Of a DNA stretch of 11,568 nucleotides, positions 1 through 7,234 are shown one piece after another. The position numbers and the translations under genes are program-made. How positions within the stretch are numbered: position 1 is the stretch's first letter; each line of letters begins with the position of its first letter. The DNA comes from Bacteroidetes/Chlorobi group bacterium ChocPot_Mid (lineage in GTDB: Bacteria > Bacteroidota > Ignavibacteria > Kapaibacteriales > UBA2268), in the NCBI GenBank assembly GCA_003731675.1, contig RCNQ01000044.1:1-11568 (forward strand). The letters are read 5' to 3'. The notes below the pieces were generated by a model, which saw only the letters and a list, made by a program, of their open reading frames with translations, was not told where the DNA came from and did no database searches.

Positions 1-1608
1 ATTGTTGATGGGACAATTGCAGATGCAGACATTAGCGGAACAGCGGCGATAGCATATTCGAAATTGGCAGCAATACCAACTGGAAGTTTCTTGTATGGAA
101 ATGCAGGTACACCAACAGTAGGTGCTATGAGTGGAGATGCGACAATAAACAATGCGGGTGCATTAACAATAGGAACTGGTGCAGTAACTAGTGGAAAAAT
201 AGCAGATGGAACAATAGTGGATGCAGATATTAATACATCAGCAGCGATAGCATACTCGAAATTAAATTTAGCTAATAGTATTGTTAATGCAGACATTAGC
301 GGAACAGCGGCGATAGCATACTCGAAGTTAGCGGCAATACCGACAGGTAGCTTTTTGTTTGGAAATGCAGGGACACCGACAGTAGGTGCAATGAGCGGAG
401 ACGCAACGATAAATAATGCAGGTGCATTGACAATTGGGACAGGTGCAGTAACGAGTGCAAAAATATTAGATGGAACAATAGTAGATGCAGATATTAATGC
501 ATCAGCGGCGATAGCATACTCGAAGTTAAATTTAGCCAATAGTATTGTAACAGGAGATATTGTTGATGGGACAATAGTAGATGCAGACATTAGCGGAACA
601 GCGGCGATAGCATACTCGAAGTTAAATTTAGCCAATAGTATTGTAACTGGAGATATTGTTGATGGGACAATAGTAGATGCAGACATTAGCGGAACAGCGG
701 CGATAGCATATTCGAAATTAAATTTAGCCAATAGTATTGTAACTGGAGATATTGTTGATGGAACAATTGTTGCTGCAGATATGGACTTGACAGGGACATA
801 CAACTATACAGGAACATTGCAGGTAAATGGGAATAATGTTTTGACAACTGCAAGCATTGGGACTATGGGTGCTCAAAATGCTAATAGTGTAGCGATTACT
901 GGTGGAATTATAGATGGAACGGTTATAGGTAATACAACTGCTGCCGCAGCAACATTTACAACATTGCAAGCAACAGGTATTACACAGATAACAAATGGGA
1001 CAACTTCTACGAACACAACAACGGGTGCTTTGACAGTAGCTGGTGGTGTGGGTATTAATGAGAACTTGAATGTTGCAAACAATACATTACTTGGTGGTAC
1101 TCTTGGTGTTAGCGGTATAACAAGTATAACTAATGCTACAAGCTCAACTGGGACAGGTGATGGAGCTTTGGTAGTAACAGGTGGTGTTGGAATTGGTGAT
1201 AACTTGAATGTAGGTGGTTCTTTAAGTGTGACTAGTAGCGCTAATTTAGCAGATGCAACAATTTCTGCTACCAGTTCGAGTCCCGCTCTTTTTGTTGATA
1301 ATGCTGGAACAGGGTTAGCATTAGAAATTAATGATGGTGGTGGTGCTGTTAAGTTGTCTTATCAAGCAATTTCTGTCGCAGGAGATGCGGCTATCATACC
1401 AAATGATGTTTCAGTTGTATATATTACATCTGACAATAATACTACTAATGATGCAATAACAATGCCTTCAGGTACAAACGGTCAATTCTTATATGTAATA
1501 TTAGTTGGGACTGACCTTTTCGATATTAATGGCGAAATAGGTATACCAGCAGCAAAAATAACATATGTTCACGCAAATGGTGGTTGGTTGAAGATTAGTA
1601 GTCTTTAA
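1..1608 (+). CDS. Repeat-rich tail-fibre/adhesin-like protein, 5' partial
   Basis: The frame is open from the first base, so the gene starts upstream of the window; 535 residues are visible, ending at TAA 1606-1608. The TTG at 64 is an internal Leu codon inside a repeat, not a start. Residues 1 to about 260 are built from Ala/Gly/Ile/Asp-rich repeats with the motifs AIAYSKLNLANSIV, DGTIVDADI and GAMSGDATINNAGALTIG. Next comes a segment with IIDGTVIGNTTAAAATF (residues about 303-319), then two copies of a 46-residue module carrying GALTVAGGVGI and GALVVTGGVGI (from residues 326 and 372). The last 80 residues are non-repetitive (VSVVYITSDNN, AITMPSGTNGQFLYV) and look like a compact C-terminal beta domain. 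Similar motifs are familiar from phage tail fibres and from large surface proteins of environmental bacteria. No type IX sorting domain, membrane segment or enzyme motif is visible. A surface fibre, adhesin or prophage tail-fibre role is inference; the neighbours give no phage context. Confidence 0.8.
   Translation: MVDGTIADADISGTAAIAYSKLAAIPTGSFLYGNAGTPTVGAMSGDATINNAGALTIGTGAVTSGKIADGTIVDADINTSAAIAYSKLNLANSIVNADISGTAAIAYSKLAAIPTGSFLFGNAGTPTVGAMSGDATINNAGALTIGTGAVTSAKILDGTIVDADINASAAIAYSKLNLANSIVTGDIVDGTIVDADISGTAAIAYSKLNLANSIVTGDIVDGTIVDADISGTAAIAYSKLNLANSIVTGDIVDGTIVAADMDLTGTYNYTGTLQVNGNNVLTTASIGTMGAQNANSVAITGGIIDGTVIGNTTAAAATFTTLQATGITQITNGTTSTNTTTGALTVAGGVGINENLNVANNTLLGGTLGVSGITSITNATSSTGTGDGALVVTGGVGIGDNLNVGGSLSVTSSANLADATISATSSSPALFVDNAGTGLALEINDGGGAVKLSYQAISVAGDAAIIPNDVSVVYITSDNNTTNDAITMPSGTNGQFLYVILVGTDLFDINGEIGIPAAKITYVHANGGWLKISSL
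64..621 (+). repeat. Two diverged copies of a 264/294-bp coding repeat
   Basis: Copy 1 is 64-327 (88 codons) and copy 2 is 328-621. Both begin with Leu-Ala-Ala-Ile-Pro-Thr-Gly-Ser-Phe and end with Ala-Tyr-Ser-Lys. Copy 2 is 30 bp longer because the Ile-Val before Asp-Ile-Ser-Gly is followed by a further ten residues that copy 1 lacks. By hand alignment, the first 74 codons differ at 30 positions: 26 synonymous and 4 amino-acid changing (Tyr/Phe, Gly/Ala, Ala/Leu, Thr/Ala). The duplication is therefore old and the protein sequence has been kept. Confidence 0.85.
463..750 (+). repeat. Three tandem 96-bp (32-codon) coding repeats
   Basis: Units are 463-558, 559-654 and 655-750; a fourth start at 751 diverges after about 8 codons. 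Each encodes a 32-residue unit containing DGTIVDADI, then AIAYSKLNLANSIV and Thr-Gly-Asp. The second and third units differ at only 2 of 96 bases, both synonymous. The first unit shares 15 consecutive identical codons with the second, but carries Asn-Ala-Ser where the others have Ser-Gly-Thr. The in-frame period keeps the reading frame under copy-number change. Confidence 0.9.
976..1239 (+). repeat. Two copies of a 46-codon GGVGI module
   Basis: Copy 1 (976-1113) and copy 2 (from 1114) both start Gly-Ile-Thr-x-Ile-Thr-Asn and run through Gly-Ala-Leu-x-Val-x-Gly-Gly-Val-Gly-Ile to an Asn-Leu-Asn-Val segment. They are alike in protein but clearly diverged in DNA. This module recurs in fibre-like proteins and probably forms a short beta-structured unit; the structure is inference. 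Confidence 0.7.
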
Positions 1609-1643
1609 TATGATTTAAAAATTCAGCTACAAGTTGAAAAAAT

Positions 1644-1669
1644 AGGGGGCTTCGGCTCCCTTTTTTTTT
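1644..1669. terminator. Bidirectional rho-independent terminator
   Basis: A 7-bp stem AGGGGGC/GCTCCCT, with one G-T wobble, closes a TTCG tetraloop on a C-G pair and is followed by a run of nine T. On the opposite strand the same stem is followed by ATTTTTTC, so it can also end transcripts from the - strand gene cluster whose last stop is at 1721. It lies 35 bp past the stop of the + strand repeat gene, between two convergent units. Confidence 0.92.
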
Positions 1670-1720
1670 ATTAAATGGGTAATAAATATTCGCTTAATGA
1701 AATTGATTGGTATTTGTTTG

Positions 1721-2338
1721 TTATTGGTTTAGTTCGAACCAAGCCATAAGTTTCATAGTTTCGTAAATACCTTTTGGGAGTTCGGGACGTGGACCTAAAT
1801 CGAATACTTTGACAATTTCTAAATGCTGAGCAATTTCTTCTCTCTCGAATTCTTTAATTAATGTCATAGCTTCTTCGTTATTTTCTGCGGCAATAGTATA
1901 AATTGTTTTGAAATGGTCGGTAATAATTTCTGAATTGATGGAATAAGAGATTTTCCCTTTGACTTGAATCCTTTTTAGTTGAGTTTTGTCGGAAAATGAA
2001 GACATAACTTCTCTTATTAGCCAAAGTGTATTTTTATCTAAGCGATTGAAGTGAGCGGCTTTGAGAGCATAATCGAGTATGGCTGAGTTGTTATATTTTA
2101 GCTCCTTCATAGCAGACGCAAGAAGGTAGTAAATTTCAGATAATTCTTTGTCGCCACTGCCATAAGGATTTTGAGGAAGTTTTGCAGATGCGTCTTGGGC
2201 GACACGGATTAATTGAGCAAATTCCTTGTTTTTCCAATGTCTAATAATATTTTTCAGGGCATCTTTTTTGAATTTGATTTCCTCGTCGGAAAAGTTCATC
2301 TTGAGTTCGTTTTCGTTTATGATTTTTGTTTCTTCCAT
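1721..2338 (-). CDS. Conserved-looking cytoplasmic protein, function unknown
   Basis: This gene encodes 205 residues with no signal peptide or membrane segment. I do not recognise the family. Residues about 20-115 are predominantly helical (AQLIRVAQDA, EIYYLLASAMKEL, SAILDYALKAAHF) and resemble two or three degenerate TPR-like helical hairpins. Residues about 120-205 look like a separate mixed alpha/beta part with basic KRIQVKGK, an acidic helix (EEAMTLIKEFEREE) and the tail LGPRPELPKGIYETM. It starts 13 bp after the stop of the SPOR protein gene on the same strand, so the two are probably co-transcribed, and it is the last gene before the terminator at 1644-1669. The ATG at 2338 was chosen because it is the first in frame after that stop; Met14 is a possible alternative start. 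No strong Shine-Dalgarno sequence is visible. Confidence 0.75.
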   Translation of the reverse strand: MEETKIINENELKMNFSDEEIKFKKDALKNIIRHWKNKEFAQLIRVAQDASAKLPQNPYGSGDKELSEIYYLLASAMKELKYNNSAILDYALKAAHFNRLDKNTLWLIREVMSSFSDKTQLKRIQVKGKISYSINSEIITDHFKTIYTIAAENNEEAMTLIKEFEREEIAQHLEIVKVFDLGPRPELPKGIYETMKLMAWFELNQ

Positions 2339-2351
2339 AGTATTGAAGTGA

Positions 2352-3134
2352 TTATTTTTCTATAATAATTGGGATACAGTTGCAATGCTTTGCGACAATA
2401 GGTTTTGCATTTTCAGCTAATTGTCTTGTTTTATATTCTCCGATAATGACAGCATAAAGAGTTTCAGAGCCGATTTTTTTAGGGTAAATACTCGCAACAA
2501 GTCTAAGTTTGGTGAATTTTTCGACTTCGTTTTTTGCGGCAGTCTGGGTTGAATAGATACCGACCTGAAGTGAAAAGAGTTTTGAAGGAGTCTGTTCCTT
2601 TTCTTCGACTGGTTTTTTTGTATTTTGATTATCAGATTCGGTTTTGGGAAGTTTCTCGTCTTTTTTTTGTGAAAGTACAGGGATTTCGTTTAAAGTTTCA
2701 ATAGCTGTGTTCTTCCTTTTTTGGTTAACGGCAACTTTAACAGCATTTTCTGCCAAGGGAAGATAATCTGAGTTGGAGAAAAGCTTTTTGAAATCAGAGA
2801 AATACTTTTTTGCTTCGAGAGTATCTCCTGTAATGGAATAATATTGAATAATGCGGAGGTATGATTCTTCGACCCAAGGGCTTTTAGGGAATTTTGAGAT
2901 TATTTCCTTATAAATACTGAGAGCGAGCGAACCATCTTCCAGAACAACGGCGTGAAGATATTTGACACCGGGGTCATTGGGGTATTTAGCCAGAAGTTCA
3001 GGCAAGAGTAATTTTGCATTATCTATGTTGCCTTCAGAAATATATTTCAGACCTTCATTAATCTCGTTAGTTTGAGAAAAAGAAGTTGAAAAAGATAATA
3101 ATAAAAAGATATATGTTAAGAAAAAATTTTTCAT
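2352..3134 (-). CDS. Secreted TPR protein with C-terminal SPOR domain
   Basis: This gene encodes 260 residues. Residues 1-20 form a signal peptide (hydrophobic FFLTYIFLLLSF, likely cleavage before Gln21, no lipobox). Residues about 22-135 are TPR-like, with motifs such as AKLLLPELLAKYPNDPGVKY and a tandem hairpin including TGDTLEAKKYFSDFKKLF. Residues 153-184 are a Lys/Glu/Pro-rich linker. Residues 185-258 fit a SPOR domain: the opening FSLQVGIYST, an AAKNEVEKF helix, central YAVIIGEYKTRQLAENA and a final strand IPIIIEK. SPOR domains bind peptidoglycan strands stripped of stem peptides, so a periplasmic cell-wall or division-related role is likely. TPR repeats usually hold partner proteins. 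A Cys-Asn-Cys motif (251-253) near the end could form a disulfide; this is speculative. It lies 64 bp downstream of the patatin gene and 13 bp upstream of the unknown 205-residue gene. Confidence 0.88.
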   Translation of the reverse strand: MKNFFLTYIFLLLSFSTSFSQTNEINEGLKYISEGNIDNAKLLLPELLAKYPNDPGVKYLHAVVLEDGSLALSIYKEIISKFPKSPWVEESYLRIIQYYSITGDTLEAKKYFSDFKKLFSNSDYLPLAENAVKVAVNQKRKNTAIETLNEIPVLSQKKDEKLPKTESDNQNTKKPVEEKEQTPSKLFSLQVGIYSTQTAAKNEVEKFTKLRLVASIYPKKIGSETLYAVIIGEYKTRQLAENAKPIVAKHCNCIPIIIEK

Positions 3135-3198
3135 TTTTTATACTCAAATTAAATAATTACAAAAATAAACAAATAATTAAAATATTTACTAAATGGAA

Positions 3199-6081
3199 CT
3201 AAAGTTTTAAACCGATGCTGAAATAACCAAAGACTGGTCCCCATGAAACTGCATTTGGATTTTTGAGGAAAAAGAAGCTTCTACCAATAGAAAATTTAGC
3301 AGGACCAACAGGTGTATCGAAAGCTAATATGCCACCTAAACCGTGCTGTAAGTTGCTGATTTTAATGGTTTCAAAATTTTCCCAGACATAGCCGATATCG
3401 TATCTTAAAGAAGAGTAAGTGTCAAAGAAAATAGTAAAAGGTAATTTATATCTATATTCCAGTGAAGCTAAAGCTATTTGGCGACCCCGGATTTCGTCTT
3501 CACGCATACCAAAAAATAAGTCTTGTCCTCCAATTGAATAGAATTCAGTAATTGGAGTAGTGATGTCGGCAAAGCCAAAAGAGACAGAAGGTTTAAAGGT
3601 ATGATTTCCTAAGGAGTTATTGGAATGGTAGTGGAAATATACTTTTGAGAAACTGATTTTATCCTTTGTACTGAATAATGACGATTCAAGAGACATGTCA
3701 ATTAAACTACCTTCGACAGCAAAATCAGTGCGGTCTTCGGTGTCGAAAATTGTTGATATTTTAATAGTAGCAAAAGATTTGAAGTGAGGTTTGATTTCAT
3801 TAGTATCATTCCAGTTTCTGAAATTTTCATATCTTAAAGTTCCGGATAATGTTCCTTTCCTTTCGATTTGGGAACCTAACATTACAGAAGCACCGTGTTG
3901 TTCTTCAATGGTTTCTCCGATTCGCTTTTTATCGAATTTATTTCTGTTGCTTGTAATTACATTCTGATAAATGTATTTATTGATATTATTGTAATACAAG
4001 GAAAGGGCGCTGGTAAGGAAAGTGTTAAAAATTCTTGTGTTTTCAGCTTTAAGATTAACAGACTGATTACGAAGCCCTCCTGAGTATCTAAGTGCTAAAC
4101 GAGTACCAAGATTGTTAAAGTTTTCCTGTATTAAGTCAATTCCGAGTTGAGAAAATCTTTCATTGTCAACTCTTAATCCGAGTCTTATTGTTTGGTCACC
4201 AATATCCTTAACTTTAATGGTAACATTAAGGCAGGAGTCGTTGCTGTCTTTTTGAAGATTCATTTCAACGTTACTAATGAAATCGAGACTATTAATATTT
4301 TCCCAACTGTCAACAAGATTGTCAGCACTTGCAGTGTGACCTTCGGAGAAGTTAAGTTCTCTTTTGACGAGGAAATTGTAATTTTCGGCACCTTCAATTT
4401 TTATTGATTTGATTTTTAAAGTAGTTATGATGTATTGTAGTTCTGAACTTCCGTAATCATAATTTACATCTGATATTTCAGAGAATGAGAAGCCGGCTTT
4501 TCTGAGTTTTTTTAATATTGATTCACTGATTTTAATAAAATTTTTATAATTTAACAGAGAATCAGAAAATAATTCATTAATGTCAATAAAAGAGATGTTT
4601 GTCAGTGAAGATGATGCATCAAAAATTTTGATTTTTTTAATTTTATCATATTGTATGGCATTGATTTGTAAAGAATTATTAGGTAATTTCTTAAAAATTA
4701 CTGATTGATAAATATCTTTTGTAACGATGTTAGCAAGAATTGAAATGAATTTGGAATTATCGAATGGGTTGTTGCCGTTCAGGTTTTGTAACAAAAGGGA
4801 ATCAGGAGTGTAGAAACCATTGATTTGAATTGCATTAATGTTTTTGATAAGGGAACTGAGTTTCTGGTTGATTTTTTGTTCTAATATTTTAACGTATTTA
4901 TTCTTGATTTGGTTACAAAACTGTTTTGAGTAAATTTCACCAATATTAATGAGAGAATCAAGATTGTTGAAATCAGTATTTTTGTGGTCGCCCAAATCTG
5001 GTTGGAGGTAAATATCAGCATCTATGCTGGCACTATCACTGAATTTTTTCATAAGGATTGATACAACCTGGTCAGCTATATTCCAGGGTTTGTCCAGTTC
5101 ATCGTATTTTAATAAAGGGGAAACTGTATTGACGGCAACCTTAATTTCAGGGTTAAATTCGTTGAGAGCTTTAACAGGAATATTAGCCATCAGTCCACCG
5201 TCAACCAGAATCATTGAGTCAATTCGAACAGGAGTATATCTTAATGGAATTGAAGAGCTTGCTTTGATAGCATTAATAAGACTTCCTGAGTTTAATAATT
5301 TGGTTTCTCCGCTTATTAAATCTGTAGTAACAGCTTTGAAGGGGATTCTAAGGGAGTTGAAATTGCCGTTATCATGATAAACTCCGTTCCAGATAAGTCT
5401 TTGTAGAAAAGCGTTAAATTTATTGCCTACAGAGATAGCCTCAGGTACAACAAAACGGAATTCTTTGAATCTGAGGGTTAACAGACTTCTGTCTCTGATT
5501 AATTTTTGGTCAAGGAAGTAATCGCTCCTGTTTTCTTCATCAGCTATGGCAGAGATATCATTCCAGTTTGTATTTCTAATGATAGAATCCATTTCAAAGG
5601 GTGAGTAACCTACTGCATACATACCTGCAACAACAGCACCGATGCTTGTACCAACAATGTAGTCAATCGGGATGTTTTCTTTTTCAAATGTTTTGAGTAT
5701 CCCGATTTGAGTAAAGCCACGAGAGCCACCACCACTAAGAGCTAAAGCAACTTTTGGTCTCCATTGATTAAAATCATTGAGGATAAATGTACTATTTTCT
5801 GAATCGTTAAATTTTATTTTTTCGTTTTTGGAATTGATAATTTCATAAAATTTATCACGGTAATCGTTTTGTTTACATTCTACAGGATAATGGGAAATAA
5901 AGAGAGAAATTATAATTAATAAAGGAGTTATGTGTGTAGAATTAATTATAGGATTTTTTTTATGTATATTTTTATATTTAAAATCATTTTTGGAATGAAT
6001 ATTATTAACTTTTTTGGGGACTGGAAAAATATTTTCAATCTCAAAAAGTATGTTAGATATATGTTTAAATAAGATGTTCAT
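3199..6081 (-). CDS. Patatin-like phospholipase fused to POTRA domains and Omp85-type barrel
   Basis: This gene encodes 960 residues. The start at 6081 gives a TAATG overlap with the acylphosphatase stop; a start at 6141 would lie inside that gene. Residues about 110-320 are a patatin domain with oxyanion loop SGGGSRG (116-122), nucleophile Ser146 in GTSIG, and catalytic Asp294 in DGG. Residues about 415-627 read as three POTRA-like repeats (about 415-480, 481-554, 555-627); the third is clearest (IKSIKIEGAENYNF). Residues about 630-960 form the C-terminal beta-barrel, with a probable loop-6 RGR (865-867) and the ending FGYFSIGLKL. This matches type Vd (PlpD-like) autotransporters, in which the barrel helps move a lipase outward; canonical PlpD has one POTRA. 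The substrate is probably phospholipid and the location the outer membrane. The N-terminus is odd: about 50 polar residues precede the hydrophobic segment at 51-69, so the signal peptide is atypical or translation starts elsewhere. Confidence 0.88.
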   Translation of the reverse strand: MNILFKHISNILFEIENIFPVPKKVNNIHSKNDFKYKNIHKKNPIINSTHITPLLIIISLFISHYPVECKQNDYRDKFYEIINSKNEKIKFNDSENSTFILNDFNQWRPKVALALSGGGSRGFTQIGILKTFEKENIPIDYIVGTSIGAVVAGMYAVGYSPFEMDSIIRNTNWNDISAIADEENRSDYFLDQKLIRDRSLLTLRFKEFRFVVPEAISVGNKFNAFLQRLIWNGVYHDNGNFNSLRIPFKAVTTDLISGETKLLNSGSLINAIKASSSIPLRYTPVRIDSMILVDGGLMANIPVKALNEFNPEIKVAVNTVSPLLKYDELDKPWNIADQVVSILMKKFSDSASIDADIYLQPDLGDHKNTDFNNLDSLINIGEIYSKQFCNQIKNKYVKILEQKINQKLSSLIKNINAIQINGFYTPDSLLLQNLNGNNPFDNSKFISILANIVTKDIYQSVIFKKLPNNSLQINAIQYDKIKKIKIFDASSSLTNISFIDINELFSDSLLNYKNFIKISESILKKLRKAGFSFSEISDVNYDYGSSELQYIITTLKIKSIKIEGAENYNFLVKRELNFSEGHTASADNLVDSWENINSLDFISNVEMNLQKDSNDSCLNVTIKVKDIGDQTIRLGLRVDNERFSQLGIDLIQENFNNLGTRLALRYSGGLRNQSVNLKAENTRIFNTFLTSALSLYYNNINKYIYQNVITSNRNKFDKKRIGETIEEQHGASVMLGSQIERKGTLSGTLRYENFRNWNDTNEIKPHFKSFATIKISTIFDTEDRTDFAVEGSLIDMSLESSLFSTKDKISFSKVYFHYHSNNSLGNHTFKPSVSFGFADITTPITEFYSIGGQDLFFGMREDEIRGRQIALASLEYRYKLPFTIFFDTYSSLRYDIGYVWENFETIKISNLQHGLGGILAFDTPVGPAKFSIGRSFFFLKNPNAVSWGPVFGYFSIGLKL

Positions 6082-6353
6082 TATTTTATTTCGAATCCTG
6101 AAAAAGAACCAGTATAATCTGAATATTCTGCATGAACACATTCAACATAAGAGCGTGAAGGTCCTTGCTTGAGAAATTTGTGTAGTAATTCTAAATTGTA
6201 TTCATCACCTTCGGCAACAACTTCAACATTGCCATTATAAAGATTTTTTGCATAACCTGAGAGATTCAATTCGATAGCACGGCGATAGACAAAAAATCTG
6301 AAACCTACTCCTTGAACATGACCACTGACTGTAAATTTTCCTTGTTTATTCAT
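6081..6353 (-). CDS. acyP: Acylphosphatase
   Basis: This gene encodes 90 residues, the usual size for the family. It hydrolyses the carboxyl-phosphate bond of acylphosphates such as acetyl phosphate or 1,3-bisphosphoglycerate in the cytoplasm. The signature GHVQGVGFRFFVYRRA holds phosphate-binding Arg19, and GYAKNLYNGNVEV holds catalytic Asn37; both key residues are present. Its ATG overlaps the DJ-1 stop as ATGA (6350-6353), and its TAA shares an A with the patatin ATG as TAATG (6079-6083), so translation of the three genes is probably coupled. No separate Shine-Dalgarno sequence is obvious. The enzyme is often regarded as housekeeping, so its place between a DJ-1 protein and an outer-membrane lipase may not indicate a shared pathway. 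Confidence 0.95.
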   Translation of the reverse strand: MNKQGKFTVSGHVQGVGFRFFVYRRAIELNLSGYAKNLYNGNVEVVAEGDEYNLELLHKFLKQGPSRSYVECVHAEYSDYTGSFSGFEIK

Positions 6354-6931
6354 TTTTTATTTAGCTGATTTAAGTTGTTGTGATATACAATTGACTCAGA
6401 AATTTCCATTGCTTTATTTTTATCAAAGAAATATTCGATTATTTTGAGTGAGAAATCAAAAGCAGTGCCAGCACCTCTTGAAGTTAAAATGTTATCGTCA
6501 AGGACAACATTATCTTCAGAATAATTATAATAAATTAATTCTTTACTAACAGTTGGATGAGAAGTTATTTTTGTATTGTTTTTCAGTAATTTATAATGAG
6601 CGAGAATAGTTGGAGCTGCACAAATGGCACCAATAAGTAAATTTTCATTTTTATGATTTATTAATATGTCTCTGATAATAGGGTTAGATAACAGATTCTC
6701 AGTTCCTTTCAAACCACCGGGAAGAATAACAGCATCGTATTTTGTGTCGGTTTTTAGATGACTGATTAAAATGTCGGGAATGATTTTTACATTCCTTGAG
6801 CATGTTATAATATCTGATTGACCAGCAACTATTACTTTGATGCCAGCTCTTCTGAGCATGTCAACAATAATGACGAATTCCATTTCTTCAGAGCCGTCAG
6901 CAACAGGTACTAATATTGTAATTCCATTCAT
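6350..6931 (-). CDS. DJ-1/PfpI family protein (DJ-1/YajL-like)
   Basis: This gene encodes 193 residues, the family length. It matches the DJ-1 subfamily through the N-terminus: GSEEMEF with Glu15, Glu16 and Glu18, then VDMLRRAGIKVIVAG. The nucleophile elbow GAICAAP holds Cys104, and SHPTV holds His125. VILPGG is the conserved turn after the third strand. Family members include human DJ-1, E. coli YajL and glyoxalase-type enzymes. They act in oxidative or electrophile stress, as reductase, hydrolase or deglycase activities that are partly disputed, so no one reaction is assigned. It is cytoplasmic with no signal peptide. As the first gene of the leftward cluster it is followed by acyP with a 4-bp ATGA overlap. 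The ATG at 6931 follows an A/T-rich leader without a clear Shine-Dalgarno sequence, as is common in Bacteroidota. Confidence 0.93.
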   Translation of the reverse strand: MNGITILVPVADGSEEMEFVIIVDMLRRAGIKVIVAGQSDIITCSRNVKIIPDILISHLKTDTKYDAVILPGGLKGTENLLSNPIIRDILINHKNENLLIGAICAAPTILAHYKLLKNNTKITSHPTVSKELIYYNYSEDNVVLDDNILTSRGAGTAFDFSLKIIEYFFDKNKAMEISESIVYHNNLNQLNKK

Positions 6932-7182
6932 ATATTATTATTAAAAAGTTAATTGTCTTAATGTAAAAATAGCAAAAAATCTAAATTTAAACTATAAATT
7001 AGATAGTAATAATTGTTAATTGTGGGAGAGCTTTATGATTAAGTATGTTTTTTTAAATTATTGATTAACAATAAAACCAGGATTATTTCTTCTTGAGTTA
7101 TAATTATTGATAACTTATTTTTTTTGCATATATTAATTTTTTTACCAATTATTTATTAATTTGAAACTGGAAATTACGATAA

Positions 7183-7205
7183 GTAATTCCTAACAGAGGA
7201 ATTGC
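7183..7205. promoter_or_regulatory. Short inverted repeat upstream of porX start
   Basis: AATTCCT (7185-7191) and AGGAATT (7197-7203) are perfect complements around a 5-base spacer AACAG. The stem extends by a T-G wobble and a G-C pair to 9 bp. It ends 29 bp before the porX ATG, so it could be a protein-binding operator or a leader hairpin. No function is shown by the sequence. Confidence 0.35.
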
Positions 7206-7219
7206 AAAGGTATAATATT

Positions 7220-7228
7220 AAGGAAAGG
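7220..7228 (+). promoter_or_regulatory. Ribosome binding site for porX
   Basis: AAGGAAAGG lies 6 bp before ATG 7235. It favours that start over the in-frame TTG at 7202, which would add 11 residues not expected ahead of a receiver domain. Confidence 0.7.
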
Positions 7229-7234
7229 TTATCA

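Larger units (their letters stand above)
6932..7234. other. Divergent intergenic region, AT-rich
   Basis: About 300 bp without a gene separate the leftward cluster from porX, and must hold promoters for both. I find no convincing match to the Bacteroidota TTTG / TAnnTTTG promoter pattern with correct spacing, no riboswitch and no tRNA. Two inverted repeats are present: ATTGTTAAT at 7012-7020 against ATTAACAAT at 7064-7072 (43-base loop, possibly chance in such AT-rich DNA), and a tighter one at 7183-7205 described separately. Confidence 0.6.

Noticed and set aside
64..66. TTG as the start of the repeat protein
   Set aside because: The frame is open to base 1 and the upstream codons encode the same repeat (DGTIADADISGTAAIAYSK), so this is an internal Leu codon.
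463..750. CRISPR array or intergenic tandem repeat
   Set aside because: The 96-bp units lie in frame inside an open coding sequence, have no unique spacers, and give a clean protein repeat.
3145..3173. Possible Bacteroidota-type promoter (TTTG, 17-bp gap, TTAATTTG) on the - strand before the SPOR gene
   Set aside because: It matches 7 of 8 in the -7 box but would leave a leader of only a few bases before the ATG at 3134, and such motifs arise readily in this AT-rich DNA.
6082..6141. A start at 6141 for the patatin-barrel protein
   Set aside because: It would place 20 codons inside the acylphosphatase gene; the ATG at 6081 forms a TAATG junction and needs no such overlap.
7012..7072. Long-loop inverted repeat ATTGTTAAT/ATTAACAAT as an operator
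   Set aside because: Nine A/T-rich bases with a 43-base loop are expected by chance in a region of this composition.
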